NCBI GenBank assembly: GCA_026413225.1
Contig: CM048552.1
Location: 163,444,053-163,508,052, forward strand
Length of the DNA: 64,000 nucleotides
Direction: 5' to 3'
Source: Otis tarda
Lineage: Eukaryota; Chordata; Aves; Otidiformes; Otididae
Part shown: positions 24,470 to 34,230 of the stretch, piece after piece
Numbering within the stretch: the first letter of the stretch is position 1
Layout: each line of letters begins with the position of its first letter
Position numbers and translations under genes: made by a program
Notes under the pieces: model-generated
What the model was told of the DNA's origin: nothing
The model's input: only the letters and a program-made list of their open reading frames with translations
Databases searched by the model: none

Positions 24470-25238
24470 TGTAAAAAAGATCCTGAGAGACATCTACCAC
24501 CCTTTTGTGAGTGAGGAACGGCTGCAGACGCCAAGGTCAGTTCAGAAAGGAGGGGGAGGAGTAATGCGGCTCCTGGCCAAGATTCCCCTGCAGCCTGTGG
24601 TGACGACCATGGTGGAGCAGGTTGTCCCCCTGCAGCCCATGGAGGTCCACGGAGGAGCAGAGATCCACTTGGAGCCCGTGAAGGACCCCGTACCGGGGGA
24701 GGTGGATGCCTGAAGGCGGCTGTGGCCCGTGGAGGGCCCGCTGGGACAGCCGTTCTGGAGAGACTGTACTCCGTGGAAGAGATGACCCACGCCGGAGCAG
24801 TTCCACGAAGGACTGTGGCCCGTGGGAGGGACCCCACGATGGAGCAGGGGAGGAATGTGAGGAGTTCTTCCCCCGACCATGAAGCAGCGGCATGAAACAA
24901 CGTATGATGAACTGACTGCAACCCCCATTCCCTCTTCCCCCCTGTGCCGCTCGGGGGGGAAGGTAGTAGAGATAATGTTAAGCTTGGGAAGAGGGAGGGG
25001 TGGATGGAGGTTATCTTGTTCTCTGTCTCATTATCCTGCTGTTTGTAGTAATAAATGAATAGTTTTCCCCAAGTCGAGTCTGTTTTGCCTGTGACGGTAA
25101 CTTTGAGGATTTCTCCCTGTCCTTATCTCAAACCTCGAGCCGTTTTTCCTTATATTTTCTCTCCCTGTTCTTTCGGAGGGTGGGGGGAGTGAGAGAGAGA
25201 CTGCGTAGTCTGGTCCTGATCAGGGCTGAACTACGACA
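24470..25238 (+). mobile_element. Solo LTR, LTR-A family, 5'-truncated, inside CR1 copy 6
   Basis: Matches 29735-30496 of the complete LTR-A copy from GTAAAAAAGATCCTGAG through CAGCCCATGGAGGTCC, the AATAAA polyadenylation site (25050-25055) and the terminal ACTACGACA. The first about 375 bp (U3 with the TGTCGT end) are missing and the left edge abuts CR1 ORF1 directly at 24469. No 5-bp duplication is seen because the left end is gone. It lies in the antisense direction relative to CR1 copy 6. Confidence 0.9.
25050..25055 (+). promoter_or_regulatory. Polyadenylation signal of the LTR
   Basis: AATAAA near the LTR 3' end, followed by G/T-rich sequence; same relative position as in the other LTR-A copies. 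Confidence 0.7.
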
Positions 25239-25600
25239 TTCCACTGCAGGTTGAGCTTGGAACCAGGTATCTAACTCCTTCTCACTCTCCCTGATGCTAT
25301 GCAGCCTCCTCACCACCTCCTGGAGCTCAGCCACCTGCTGCAGGATGTCCTCCCCGTGGGTACACCTTTTGCAGGCAGGGCTGCCGCCTCTCCCTGCCCC
25401 AGGAAAAAGGTCCAGGCACTTCCTGCAGCTGGAAGTCTGCACTGCACCCTCTCCCTTAGCAGCTCTGTCTGCATGGAGGCATCGGCCACTGCTGGGGTAA
25501 ATGGTGCAGACATCTCAGCTGGAGCTGCAGTCTTTGCCCACAGACAAGTGCCCACCATTTTGCCTTGAGGGTCAAGTAAGATGTGTCTAAATGTGTGGGG

Positions 25601-25616
25601 TTTTTTTTTTTTTTTT
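25601..25616 (+). repeat. T16 homopolymer at the 5' side of CR1 copy 6
   Basis: Sixteen T just outside the CR1 ORF1 start. Low-complexity. Confidence 0.9.
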
Positions 25617-26454
25617 CTGTAGAACTGCAGGGCTGAATTTCAGCTATCCTATCCATCTTAAAAGTAGATAGACAATGTATGTTTGTAATTCTATAATAAA
25701 AGGCAACACAAATAAGCACCTCATTCAGAAAATTCACGCTAAGGCAAGATAAATGTTTTAGACTATGTCCTCTGGAGATGCCTCTTCTCACTGCCTATTG
25801 CAAGGTATTTGAACTGGTGGCATCACTTTTGTGTAATTAAAATTAGTTTGGAGAAATTGCAGTATAGCCACCAAAACTTGAGGGAATAACAAGATTCTTC
25901 TTCCTCTCAGGCTATATTTTAAGATGATGATTCTTTATTCAATTGTCTGGGTGAAGAAGCAGTGCAAGCAAATTTTCTCAGACTGAGAAATGTTTAAAAA
26001 CCAGATTTTTGCTTTTTTTCTTTGTGTGTGCATAGGTTATTACGTAGCAAGCCCTTGGTATTAGGAATAGTTTGAGTCTGAAATCCCAGAAATATTAGAA
26101 AGTGTATTTTTAGATTACTCTCCTTGATGTAAACTTCAAAAATACACTTGAAGTACACTTAAGGATTCTAAATGTTTTCCTTAATAACACTCTGAATGTT
26201 TTTTTTTTTTTAGTGATGGTGATAACATCCCAGCTAGCTCATCAAATAATTTTCTTTTTCTAACCACTGTTCGTATTCACCTTGCAACAGATGTTCTTCC
26301 CCCAGGAACTGCTTTTACTTGGTTATTTTTAAAATTTAGCTGTGGTGATCACTACAGAGTCTGGAATGACAATTGCATTTGAATGGCAACAGGACACGGG
26401 GAGAAAATAACAGGGAAAAATGCATGAATCAAGACAAAAGACAGAAAGATCAGG
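25617..26454. other. AT-rich DNA without a recognised gene
   Basis: Background between CR1 copy 6 and an old LTR. No open frame or repeat family recognised. Confidence 0.6.
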
Positions 26455-27262
26455 TGCCAATTACAATCTCAGACAAAACAGACTCAACTAGGAGAATATT
26501 AATTTAATTTATTTCCAATTAAAGTAGAGTAGGATAGTGAGAAACAAAGACCAGAAAATATTAAAACAACATCTTTCCCTCCACGCACCTTAGGCCGAAT
26601 GTTGCTTCTTCATTCCTCACTCGCTTGCCTCACCCTCCAAACTCCCAAGTGGTGCAGGGCCATGGAGAATGAGGAATTAGTCAGTTTGTAACAGTTCCTC
26701 TCTGTCACTCCTTACTCCTCATTACTTGCCCCTGCTCCAGCATGGGTCCTCTCCATGGGCTGCAGTCCTTCAGGAAAAGCCTTCTCCAGCATGCATCCTC
26801 CATGGACCACAGCTCCTGTCAAGAACCTACTCCAGCTCAGCTTGTTTATGGGCTGCAGCTTCCCTCAAGACGTACCTACCTGCTATAGGAAATACCTCCC
26901 CACAGGCTACAGGGAAATATCTGCCCCAGTGGGGTCTCATCCACAGGCTGCAAGGGAATCTCTGCTCCAGCACCCAGAGCACCTCCTCTCCCTCCTTCTT
27001 CATTGACCTCAGTGTCTGTAGGCCCGTTTCTCACAGTTTTTGCCCCTCACTCCTCTCTCATAACTGCTGCAAAGAATTTCACCCTTTCTTAACTGTATTT
27101 TCCCTAAGGCACCACCATCTTGGCTGAGTGGCTTAGCTATGTCCTGTGGTAGGTCTGAAACTGGCTGTGCCCTACATGGGGCAGTGCCTGGCCTCTCCTC
27201 ACAGAGGTCAACTGTGTAGCTCCCCTCCACTGCCAACACCTTGACACCTATGCTGAATACAA
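26455..27262 (-). mobile_element. Old solo LTR, LTR-C family
   Basis: On the minus strand it reads a start like TAGGTGTCAAGGTGTTGG, then CTCTGTGAGGAGAGGCCAGG, AGCCAAGATGGTGGTGCC, AAATACAGTTAAGAAAGGGTG, the CTGCAGCCCATGG-type repeats, and ends shortly after AATAAATTAA and the GAGTCTGTTTT block near 26480. These match the copy at 60620-61680 in order. Ends are indistinct and I cannot find a target duplication, consistent with an old insertion. Confidence 0.8.
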
Positions 27263-27423
27263 TAATGTTCATAACAGTGTATGAAAACAAATTTTGTTGT
27301 AAAGTAATTGCTTATTGGAGACTGATAGCTATTATCTCTTGAACTTACTTAGTTTTAAGCATTGGAAGTTAAAAAGAAGTTGTGCAAGTAGAGAGGAGTG
27401 ACATTAGTGTAAAAAGAATGAGA

Positions 27424-28402
27424 ATGCAGAAACATGGTCTTCCGGGGTCAGGTGCGGACCTCACCCTCTGAGCTCTCGCCGGGCAGCTGTCTGCTCCTGG
27501 CCTTACCTGACTAGGTCAAGTGGAGAGAAGAGAGGAAATGTGGGAGGAATACCTATGCAGGCACCAAGGCCAGTGAAGAATGAGAAGGAGGAGTAAATTT
27601 GCTCTTGGCAAGATTCCCCTGCAGCCCATGGTGAAGACCATGGTGAAGCAGGCTGTTGCCCTGCAGCCCATGGAGGTCCATAATGGAGCAGAGATCCACT
27701 TGCAGACCACGGAGGATCCTATGCTAGAGCAAGTGGACTCATCCAAAGGAGGCTGTGACACCATGGGAAGCCTGTGCTGGAGCAGGCTCCTGTCAGGACC
27801 TTTGGACCCATGGGGAAAGGAGCCCACAATGTAGTATGTTTTCTGGCAGGACTTTTGATCCTGCAGAGGACACACACTGGAGTTCCTGAAGGACTGCACC
27901 CTATGCAAAGGACTCATGCTGAAACACTTTGTGAAGAACTGCAGCCCATGGGAAGGACTCACACTGGAGAAGTTTGTGGAGAACCTTCTCCCATGGGAGG
28001 GACCTCACACTGGAGCAGTGGAAGAATTAAGTCCTCCCTCTGAGGAGGAAGGAGTGGCTGAAACAACATGTGATGAACTAACTGCAATGCCCATTCCCTG
28101 TTCCCCTGCACTGCTGCGAGGGGAGGCAGAGAATTTGGGAGTAAAGTTAAGCCCAGAAAGAGAGGAGGGATGGGGGGAAGGTGTTATTAAGATCCAATTT
28201 TCTCTCTCATTGTCCTACTTTGGTTTAATTGTTAATAAATTAATTTACTTTTCCCAAGTGGAGTCTGTTTTCCCCATGACAGTAACTACTGACTGATTTC
28301 TCCCTGTCCTTATTTCTTCGCATGAGCTATTTGCTGTATTTTCTCAGCTCCCCAGGGGAGGGTGATGGAGTGACTGCATAATGTTTAGCTCCTGAGTGGA
28401 AA
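27424..28402 (+). mobile_element. Old solo LTR, intermediate LTR-A/LTR-C type
   Basis: Starts with CTCACCCTCTGAGCTCTCGCCGGGCAGC (shared with the LTR-A upstream part), then the CAGGCACCAAGGCCAGTGAAGAA block, the CTGCAGCCCATGG repeats, AATAAA at 28234-28239, GTGGAGTCTGTTTTCC and a degraded 3' end near GACTGCATAATG. Its 5' end points toward that of the minus-strand LTR at 26455-27262, so the two LTRs stand back to back about 160 bp apart. Open frames 27774-28043 and 27916-28296 run through the tandem repeats and are not retroviral genes. Confidence 0.82.
27861..28020 (+). repeat. 45-bp tandem repeats inside the LTR
   Basis: Units beginning CTGCA(G/C)CC(C/T)ATG at 27894 and 27939 are each 45 bp long. 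A partial unit precedes at 27861 and another follows at 27984. The same 45-bp period occurs in the LTR at 61146-61270. Because 45 is a multiple of three the translated frame repeats as 15 residues (KNCSPWEG-type). Confidence 0.8.
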
Positions 28403-29354
28403 TAAATAATTACACTTATGTAATAGTAAATTTTGTGCAAATTGGACTTGTGCAAAGCATTTGACACTGTTCCACATGACATCCTTGTCTCTAAACTGGA
28501 GAGACATGGATTTGATGCATGGAAAACTCAGTGGATGAGGAGTTGATTGGATTGCCACACTCGAAGAGTTCTGGTCAACAATTTGATGTCCAAGTGGAGA
28601 TGAGTGACAAGTGGCATTCCTCAGGGATCAGTATTGGGACAGGCATTGTTTAACATCCTTGTCTGCGACATGGACAGTGAGATAGAGTATACCTTCAGCA
28701 AGCTCACCAACAAGACCCGGCTGTGTGATGTGGTCAACATACTGGAGAGAAGGGATGCCATCCAGAGGGACCTTGACAGGCTTAAGAAGTAGGCCTGTGC
28801 AAACCTCATGAAGTTCAACCAGGCCAAGTGCAAGGTTCTGCATGTGGGTCGTGCCAATCCCAAGCACAAATACAGGCTGGATGGAGAATGGATAGAGAGC
28901 AGCCCTGAGGAGAAGGACTTGGGAGTGCTAGTGGACGAGAAGCTTGACATGAGCCAGCAATGTGCCCTTGAAGCCCAGAAAGCCAACCACATCCTGGGCT
29001 GCATCAAAAGAAGCATGGCCAGCAGGTCAAGGGAGGTGATTCTTCCCCTCTACTCTGCTTTTATGAGACCCCACCTGGAGTACTGCATCCACCTCTGGAG
29101 CCTACAACATAAGAAGGACATGTACCTGTTTGAGCGAGTCCAGAGAAGTGCCATGAAGTTGATCAGAAGTTTGGATCACCTCTCCTATGAGGACAGGCTG
29201 GAGAGTTGGGGGTGTTCAGCCTGGAGAACAGAAAGCTCTCGGGCGACCTCATAGTGTCCTTCCAGAACCTAATGGGGGCTTATAAGAAAGATGAAGAGAA
29301 ATGTTTTATCAGGGCCTGTTGTGATAGGAAAAGGAATGATGGTTTTAAACTAGA

Positions 29355-29359
29355 AGGAG
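29355..29359 (+). repeat. Target-site duplication AGGAG, left copy
   Basis: Identical to 30497-30501; flanks the LTR-A copy at 29360-30496. Confidence 0.9.
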
Positions 29360-30496
29360 TGTCGTGGTTTTGTTTAGTGAGGGGGGGGGCTAAGGTGGTA
29401 GCTTCTGTAGGAAACTGCTAGAAGTCGCTCCCCTTTGTTCAGTGGACTTGGCCAGGCCTAGGGCGGACCCGCTGCTGGCCAAGGCCGAGCAGCGTGATAT
29501 GTCCCATGATAACGCCTCTGCGATAACGTATTTGAGAAGGGGAAAACAGAAAAAAAGAGAGAGAAGAGAAGATGTGAAGAAGCTGAGCCTGGGCAGAGGC
29601 GCAGAGGGGGAGGCGCAGGCCTCATGGGCCTTGCAGGCCTCACCCTCTGGCCTCCTGCCGGGCAGCCGACTGGGCCCAACTCAGTCCGGCCTGGCTGCAA
29701 GAAGTGGAGAGGAGATGAGAAGTGAACAACATGTAAAAAAGATCCTGAGAAACATCTACCAGCCTGTTGTGAGGAATGGCTGTAGACGCCAAGGTCAGTG
29801 AAGAAGTGAGGGGGAGGAGTAATGCAGATCCTGGCCAAGATTCCCCTGTAGCCTGTGGTGATAACCATGGTGGAGCAGGTTGTCCCCCTGCAGCCCATGG
29901 AGGTCCACGGAGGAGCAGAGATCCACTTGGAGCCCGTGAAGGACCCCGTACCGGGGGAGGTGGAGGCCTGAAGGCGGCTGTGGCCCATGGAGGGCCCACT
30001 GGGACAGCCATTCTGGAGAGACTGTACTCCGTGGAAGAGATGACCCATGCTGGAGCAGTTCCACGAAGGACTGTGATGTAGAAGTGGGACCCCACAACGG
30101 AGCAGGGGAAGAATGTGAGGAGTTCTTCCTCCGACCATGAAGCAGCGGCATGAAACAACGTATGATGAACTGACCGCAACCCCCATTCCCTCTCCCCCCT
30201 GTGCCGCTCAGAAGGGGAACGTGGTAGAGATAATGTTAAGTTTGGGAAGAGGGAGGGGTGGAGGGAGGTTATCTTGTTCTCTGTCTCATTATCCTGCTGT
30301 TTGTAGTAATAAATGAATAGTTTTCTCCAAGTCGAGTCTGTTTTGCCCGTGACGGTAACTTTAAGGATTTCTCCCTGTCCTTATCTCAAACCTTGAGCCG
30401 TTTTTCCTTATATTTTCTCTCCCTGTTCTCTCGGAAGGTGGGGGGAGTGACAGAGAGACTGCATAGTCTGGTCCTGATCAGGGCGGAACTACGACA
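29360..30496 (+). mobile_element. Complete solo LTR, LTR-A family, inside CR1 copy 7
   Basis: 1137 bp bounded by the perfect 6-bp inverted ends TGTCGT and ACGACA and by a perfect 5-bp target duplication AGGAG (29355-29359 and 30497-30501). The uninterrupted target can be seen in CR1 copy 8 near 39960. A TATA-like GTATTTGAG lies near 29528 and AATAAA at 30308-30313, implying a long R region of about 750 bp in between, with CAGCCCATGG-type repeats. The long minus-strand frames 29458-30186 and 29640-30179 lie wholly within it. No internal retroviral sequence remains, so this arose by recombination between two LTRs. Confidence 0.95.
30308..30313 (+). promoter_or_regulatory. Polyadenylation signal of the LTR
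   Basis: AATAAA about 185 bp before the LTR-A 3' end. Confidence 0.7.
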
Positions 30497-30501
30497 AGGA
30501 G
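30497..30501 (+). repeat. Target-site duplication AGGAG, right copy
   Basis: Identical to 29355-29359; marks retroviral integration with 5-bp stagger. Confidence 0.9.
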
Positions 30502-30741
30502 GTAGATTTAGACTAGATATAAGGAAGAATTTTTTTGCAATGAGGGTGATGGAACACTGGCACAGCTTACCCAGAGAGGTGGTAGAGGTCCCACCCCTAG
30601 AAATATTCAAGGCCAGGTTTCATGATGCTCTGAGCAACCTGATCTAATTGGAGATGTCCATAGTCCTTGCATGGGGATTTGCACTAGATGACCTTTAAAG
30701 GTCCCTTCAAAACCCAAACTATTTTTTTTATTCTATCATTT

Positions 30742-30905
30742 CATGTTAGTAAAAACTGAATAAATGATGGAGAGTCTACAGCATTTCTTACAAATTATGA
30801 TATTTCCCCTGGGTAAAATTTTACAGCCAGTTCTCTTCAATATTTTTATCAATGACCTGGGCACAGGAGTTGAGTGCACACTAAATATGATTTTGTGATT
30901 CTATG
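30742..30905 (+). mobile_element. Old CR1 fragment with large internal deletion
   Basis: Begins with AAAACTGAATAAATGATGG, then an RT stretch (GACCTGGGCACAGGAGTTGAGTGCACACTAA; translated DLGTGVECTL). It is closely similar to 40205-40348. It then jumps to a CR1 tail-like GTGATTCTATGGG, so nearly all the thumb and 3' UTR are lost. This is the older element into which CR1 copy 7 inserted. Confidence 0.7.
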
Positions 30906-31499
30906 GGAAAAAAAAAAAACAAACAACACAACAAACCCCATCTCTTTATTTTAGAAATTAGAATTAGAAAAATTGAACACATGTAAACAAATAAATAAAA
31001 AAGGATTATTTTGCTACCACTCACTGTACAGAACTAGCTTCTAATTTATGACAAATAATCAATAAAACTTTTAGGCAATTCACTGCTGCTAAATTGAGAC
31101 CTCCACCTACTTTCTGATTCTTAAAATATATTACAAAAAACTTTCCCTGGTATAAAGCAAATGTACATTCAATTTAGAAGAGTTATTTTAGTATATTGTT
31201 TTCATTATTTTCTAAGGAATAAATTATATTTCTAAGTGACAATTAATTTCTTCTTAAAATAATTAGGTGAGAGATAATAAGTGTCATCCTCTGTCCCTAT
31301 TTCTCTCCATATATTATATAGCAAATCTACAATAGCTGGCTTACACTACAGCATTTAAATTCTAAAATTTAAAAAAAATATTGTTCTGAAATTATGTAAC
31401 ATTAAACAGTACACAGGTGTCACTATTTTTAACCTAAAGATTTAATTACAGACTTAGAGGAGTATCATTCAAAGGAGAAATAAAGAATTTCACGAAGTG
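30906..31499. other. AT-rich DNA without a recognised gene
   Basis: Background with A-rich runs. Nothing recognised. Confidence 0.6.
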
Positions 31500-31700
31500 A
31501 AATGAGCACTTCAGGAAAAAAAGTGTTCACAGTAAGAGTGATTAAACGGTTTAACATGTTACTTTTAGAAACTGTGAATAACCCATTCCTGAGGTGTCCT
31601 GACAGGACAAAGTGTTGAGCAATCTGATCAGATTTCAAAGTTGCTCTTCTTTGACTGGTGTTTTGATCAGATAACTTCCAAAGTTTCTTTGCAGTGCAAG
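31500..31700 (+). mobile_element. Heavily degraded CR1 3' end
   Basis: Order and spacing match the CR1 3' region: AGAGTGATTAAACGG (for the GGTGGTGGAACACTGG block), CATTCCTGAGGTG, GGACAAAGTGTTGAGCAATCTGATCAG (for the GGACAGGGCTCTGAGCAACCTGATC block), then TTGATCAGATAACTTCCAAAG (for the TTGGACTAGATGACCTTTAAAGG block). The tail 8-mers are not visible. Very old copy. Confidence 0.6.
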
Positions 31701-34230
31701 CACTTGCATAAGCACTTATATTTACTTTAACTTACCATTCATCTTCACTATAATATATAACAACTTTAATTATTTGTAATAATTATCTCTAGTTTTTATC
31801 TTTTTTATTCAATTCATGGTGTTAAGTAGTTATTTATCCCATTCCAGATTAATGAAAAATAATACACATGCATAAATGCAGTCCTATACATATTTACTGC
31901 CTAATGCCAAAAGTTTCACTTCATAGACTTACTACATCTATGAACACAGTGAGATCATGTCTAGAATACTCTCACATAACCCATTGTTAATGTCTGCATT
32001 TTTAAAGACTGAGGGTCCTGGTAACCTTTTAGATGTGTAATCTGTTTTCCATCTCTCCTCAACTTTCTGAAAAGATCAGAAACTTCTCCATTAAGTGAAT
32101 GATATAGTTCAACTGCCTTTCCATCCAACTGTAATAAGCTTTTAAATAAGAACATTATAATAAAGTACTGCTGAAATTGTACCTTAGCTGAAGGAAACAT
32201 GAAGCAATTCTGTTAAGATAATACAGTGAGTAAGCAGCAACAATTCATTTGACCAAATGTAAGCCTCTGCTTCTAAGTTATTCACTCTACATGTCTATTA
32301 TAGTTAATAGAGAGAAAGAGGCCCTTCCAATAAGCACTCAATCTCATTTTATATTAGATGTACAAAATAGATCAAATGAATAGCACTCTTGCGATTGACT
32401 ACAAAGGAGCCTAGGAGTACTACTCAGATGTAAATTAATCACACTGCAGTTCCCGACTCCCACTTAACAGTCATTACACTAGATCTGAACAGAATTCGAA
32501 ATGATAGTTTCAAAGGGAATTTCAATGGCTAATTATGATTTTATGCCACACTTAAAAATATATATATTTTTTTCTTCTCAGAAGATAAACTTTATTTTAC
32601 TAATATTATTTCAGAACGATAATTCAGAAAATTAATATCTAAATAAACTTAAATAACTTTGAGGGTTGTTCTTGACTTATTTTAAAAAATAAATTGGGTA
32701 TTTTCATATTATTTAATGAATGTCAGTAAGAGCAGTGCAAAGTACTTAACAACAGAGTTTCATAATATATCTTAAATTTACTTTTTTTTTTTTACAGGTG
32801 AAAGAAGAACTAAAACAAAAACATATTTGGCTTAGAAGAAAATGCATTTTGCAATAGAAAGTATATTGAGGAACATTTTTTAACCAATTCCATGGGAGAC
32901 TGTGTTGTACTGTCTTCTTTACTTTTAACCATATACTGATTCCTGTAGTTAATCTTAAAAACTGACACATATATTCTGAGAAGGAAAATCAACTGCTATG
33001 TATGAAGACAAGCTTATTATGTAGGTCAGTGAATGATTCACAATAAATTATTTATCAAGGGAATGTAGTCTCTCTTTCTCAGAGTGAGTTGTCTCAGAGT
33101 GAATAATCAATTTAATTTTGAATAAACCTGTGAAAAATTAGTCTATTTCTCTGGATTGCTCATGTTTACGATGACATTTTTTTTTGTATGACATTGGACT
33201 CTTTACCTGCGGAAGAGCTATCAATATTCTGAAGCTCCACCAGGAATACCACCCTTATGAAGGCCAGGAGACAACCTGTGAAGATCAGGGAGTGAATAAT
33301 AGCCTGGGCACAGTCTTGTTCCTGGATTAAATTACGTACAGAATTCATAAAAGGAAAGTAATATGTGTAAGGTCTCAAAGTCTATGAATTTAATAAAATA
33401 GGTAAATATTAAAAGACCTTTTAAAGTTAGGAATTCATGGAAGACATAGAACACTAAGAACTGCAATTCCTAATTCTACGTTCTTCACTTTAATATTTCT
33501 TTCACATCCACCTTTACAACTGCTTGGGAATGCTGTATCATTTTAAAGAACACTACTGTTTTCAGGCAGTGCGCACTAGTTTTTCTACGTTACTCTGTTT
33601 TTTTTTTTTTTATTTCCTCAGATTACACAAACGTAACTTACAGTAGCTGATGCTTGGTTCTTGTTAACCAGCACCATCAACTCCATATAAGATCCCAGAC
33701 TCTTGAAAGGCTGCTTACAAAAAAACCCTGCCACTAAAAATCATAGTGTGGGGACAAACTATTTAGCAGCTTAGTGTGGCACTAAAGAAAAGAGAAATCA
33801 ATCTTTGATGAGATCATTTTCTCTTTCCCTGCATCACTTTCACTATCCCTACTCTCCAGTCTCTGAAGAAAGGACATTGTAGAGTTTCTGAGGATGCTGA
33901 GACTTGCCGCTCAGTTTCTTCCGTAAAAAGTTCTTATTTACTTTCACAGCTGCAAGACTGAGATGGCAGTTCAGACTAATTTTTTAAATCCTTAGCTCAC
34001 AGACATTTCTGCTGCCACTGTCTATCTTCTCCAAGTCCGTTAAAGGAAACATAAAACCAAAGAAAACCAAACAGTAAAAGAGAAGCTACAACCTTTCATC
34101 CTACATTCTTCTCGCTCCCACTTATATTACACTTTTGTGAGTTAGCTGCAAAATGTGTTCAGATCTTTCTAGTTTCAGATGGATACAAGTCTGTAAATGC
34201 TTACAGTTGTTAATAGATTAATCTATTGAT
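31701..34230. other. AT-rich DNA without a recognised gene
   Basis: The minus-strand frame 31961-32200 has protein-like composition and an acceptor-like TTACAG at about 32129-32134, but only a weak donor; treated as unproven (see findings). Frames 32746-32970 and 33166-33378 are unrecognised. No repeat family seen. Confidence 0.55.

Larger units (their letters stand above)
23600..25558 (-). pseudogene. CR1 ORF1 (Cys motif, coiled coil, SGNH esterase), interrupted by an LTR
   Basis: CR1 ORF1 encodes an RNA-binding/chaperone-type protein, often with a lipolytic-type SGNH esterase domain. Here the start (MVGTCLWAK) is at 25558. After a frameshift near 25440 comes a C-x2-C-x14-C-x2-C motif (CRKC...CKRC) followed by a Leu-rich heptad stretch (LQQVAELQEVVRRLHSIRES). 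The LTR interrupts codons at 25238/24470. ORF1 resumes with VPLQNHFAALQTEEERP. The esterase region lies at about 24128-23740: the family block HxGTND reads HMGTSG, so Asn and Asp of that block are lost, and the C-terminal catalytic DGVHL block survives as GADGVHLTEKGKRVF. The domain assignment rests on motif order and the pattern of CR1 ORF1 in birds. Enzymatically dead by inspection. Confidence 0.8.
20722..25575 (-). mobile_element. CR1 LINE, nearly full length, split by a solo LTR (copy 6)
   Basis: Longest transposon in the window. Read on the minus strand from about 25575 it contains in order: the ORF1 start (ATG at 25558), the ORF1 Cys motif and coiled coil, an SGNH-esterase-like region, ORF2 endonuclease, reverse transcriptase, thumb and C-terminus, and the 3' UTR with a degraded tail at 20722-20760. 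Without the LTR at 24470-25238 it is about 4.1 kb, near the usual full length of CR1. All expected modules are present, so this was probably a full-length or near full-length insertion. Many stops, frameshifts and altered catalytic residues show it is dead. Any 5' UTR promoter would lie beyond 25558; only about 20 bp are visible before a T16 run. Confidence 0.93.
28443..30741 (+). mobile_element. CR1 LINE, 5'-truncated, split by a solo LTR (copy 7)
   Basis: CR1 starting in RT palm motif A (DLCKAFDTV) at 28443, continuing through motif C (degraded to LTNK instead of FADD), the [16 protein letters not shown] block, and the thumb ([25 protein letters not shown]). It is interrupted at 29359 by LTR-A and resumes at 30497 with GGTAGATTTAGACTAG and the HWHSLPREVVEVPPLEIFKARF region to the 3' UTR and degraded tail near 30741. 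Frames 28604-28792, 28808-29254 and 29206-29421 are successive fragments. The CR1 sequence immediately after the tail matches that after CR1 copy 8 at 40201. Confidence 0.93.

Noticed and set aside
29458-30186. 242-codon minus-strand open frame as a host gene
   Set aside because: Lies entirely inside a solo LTR, antisense. Reported only as an LTR property.
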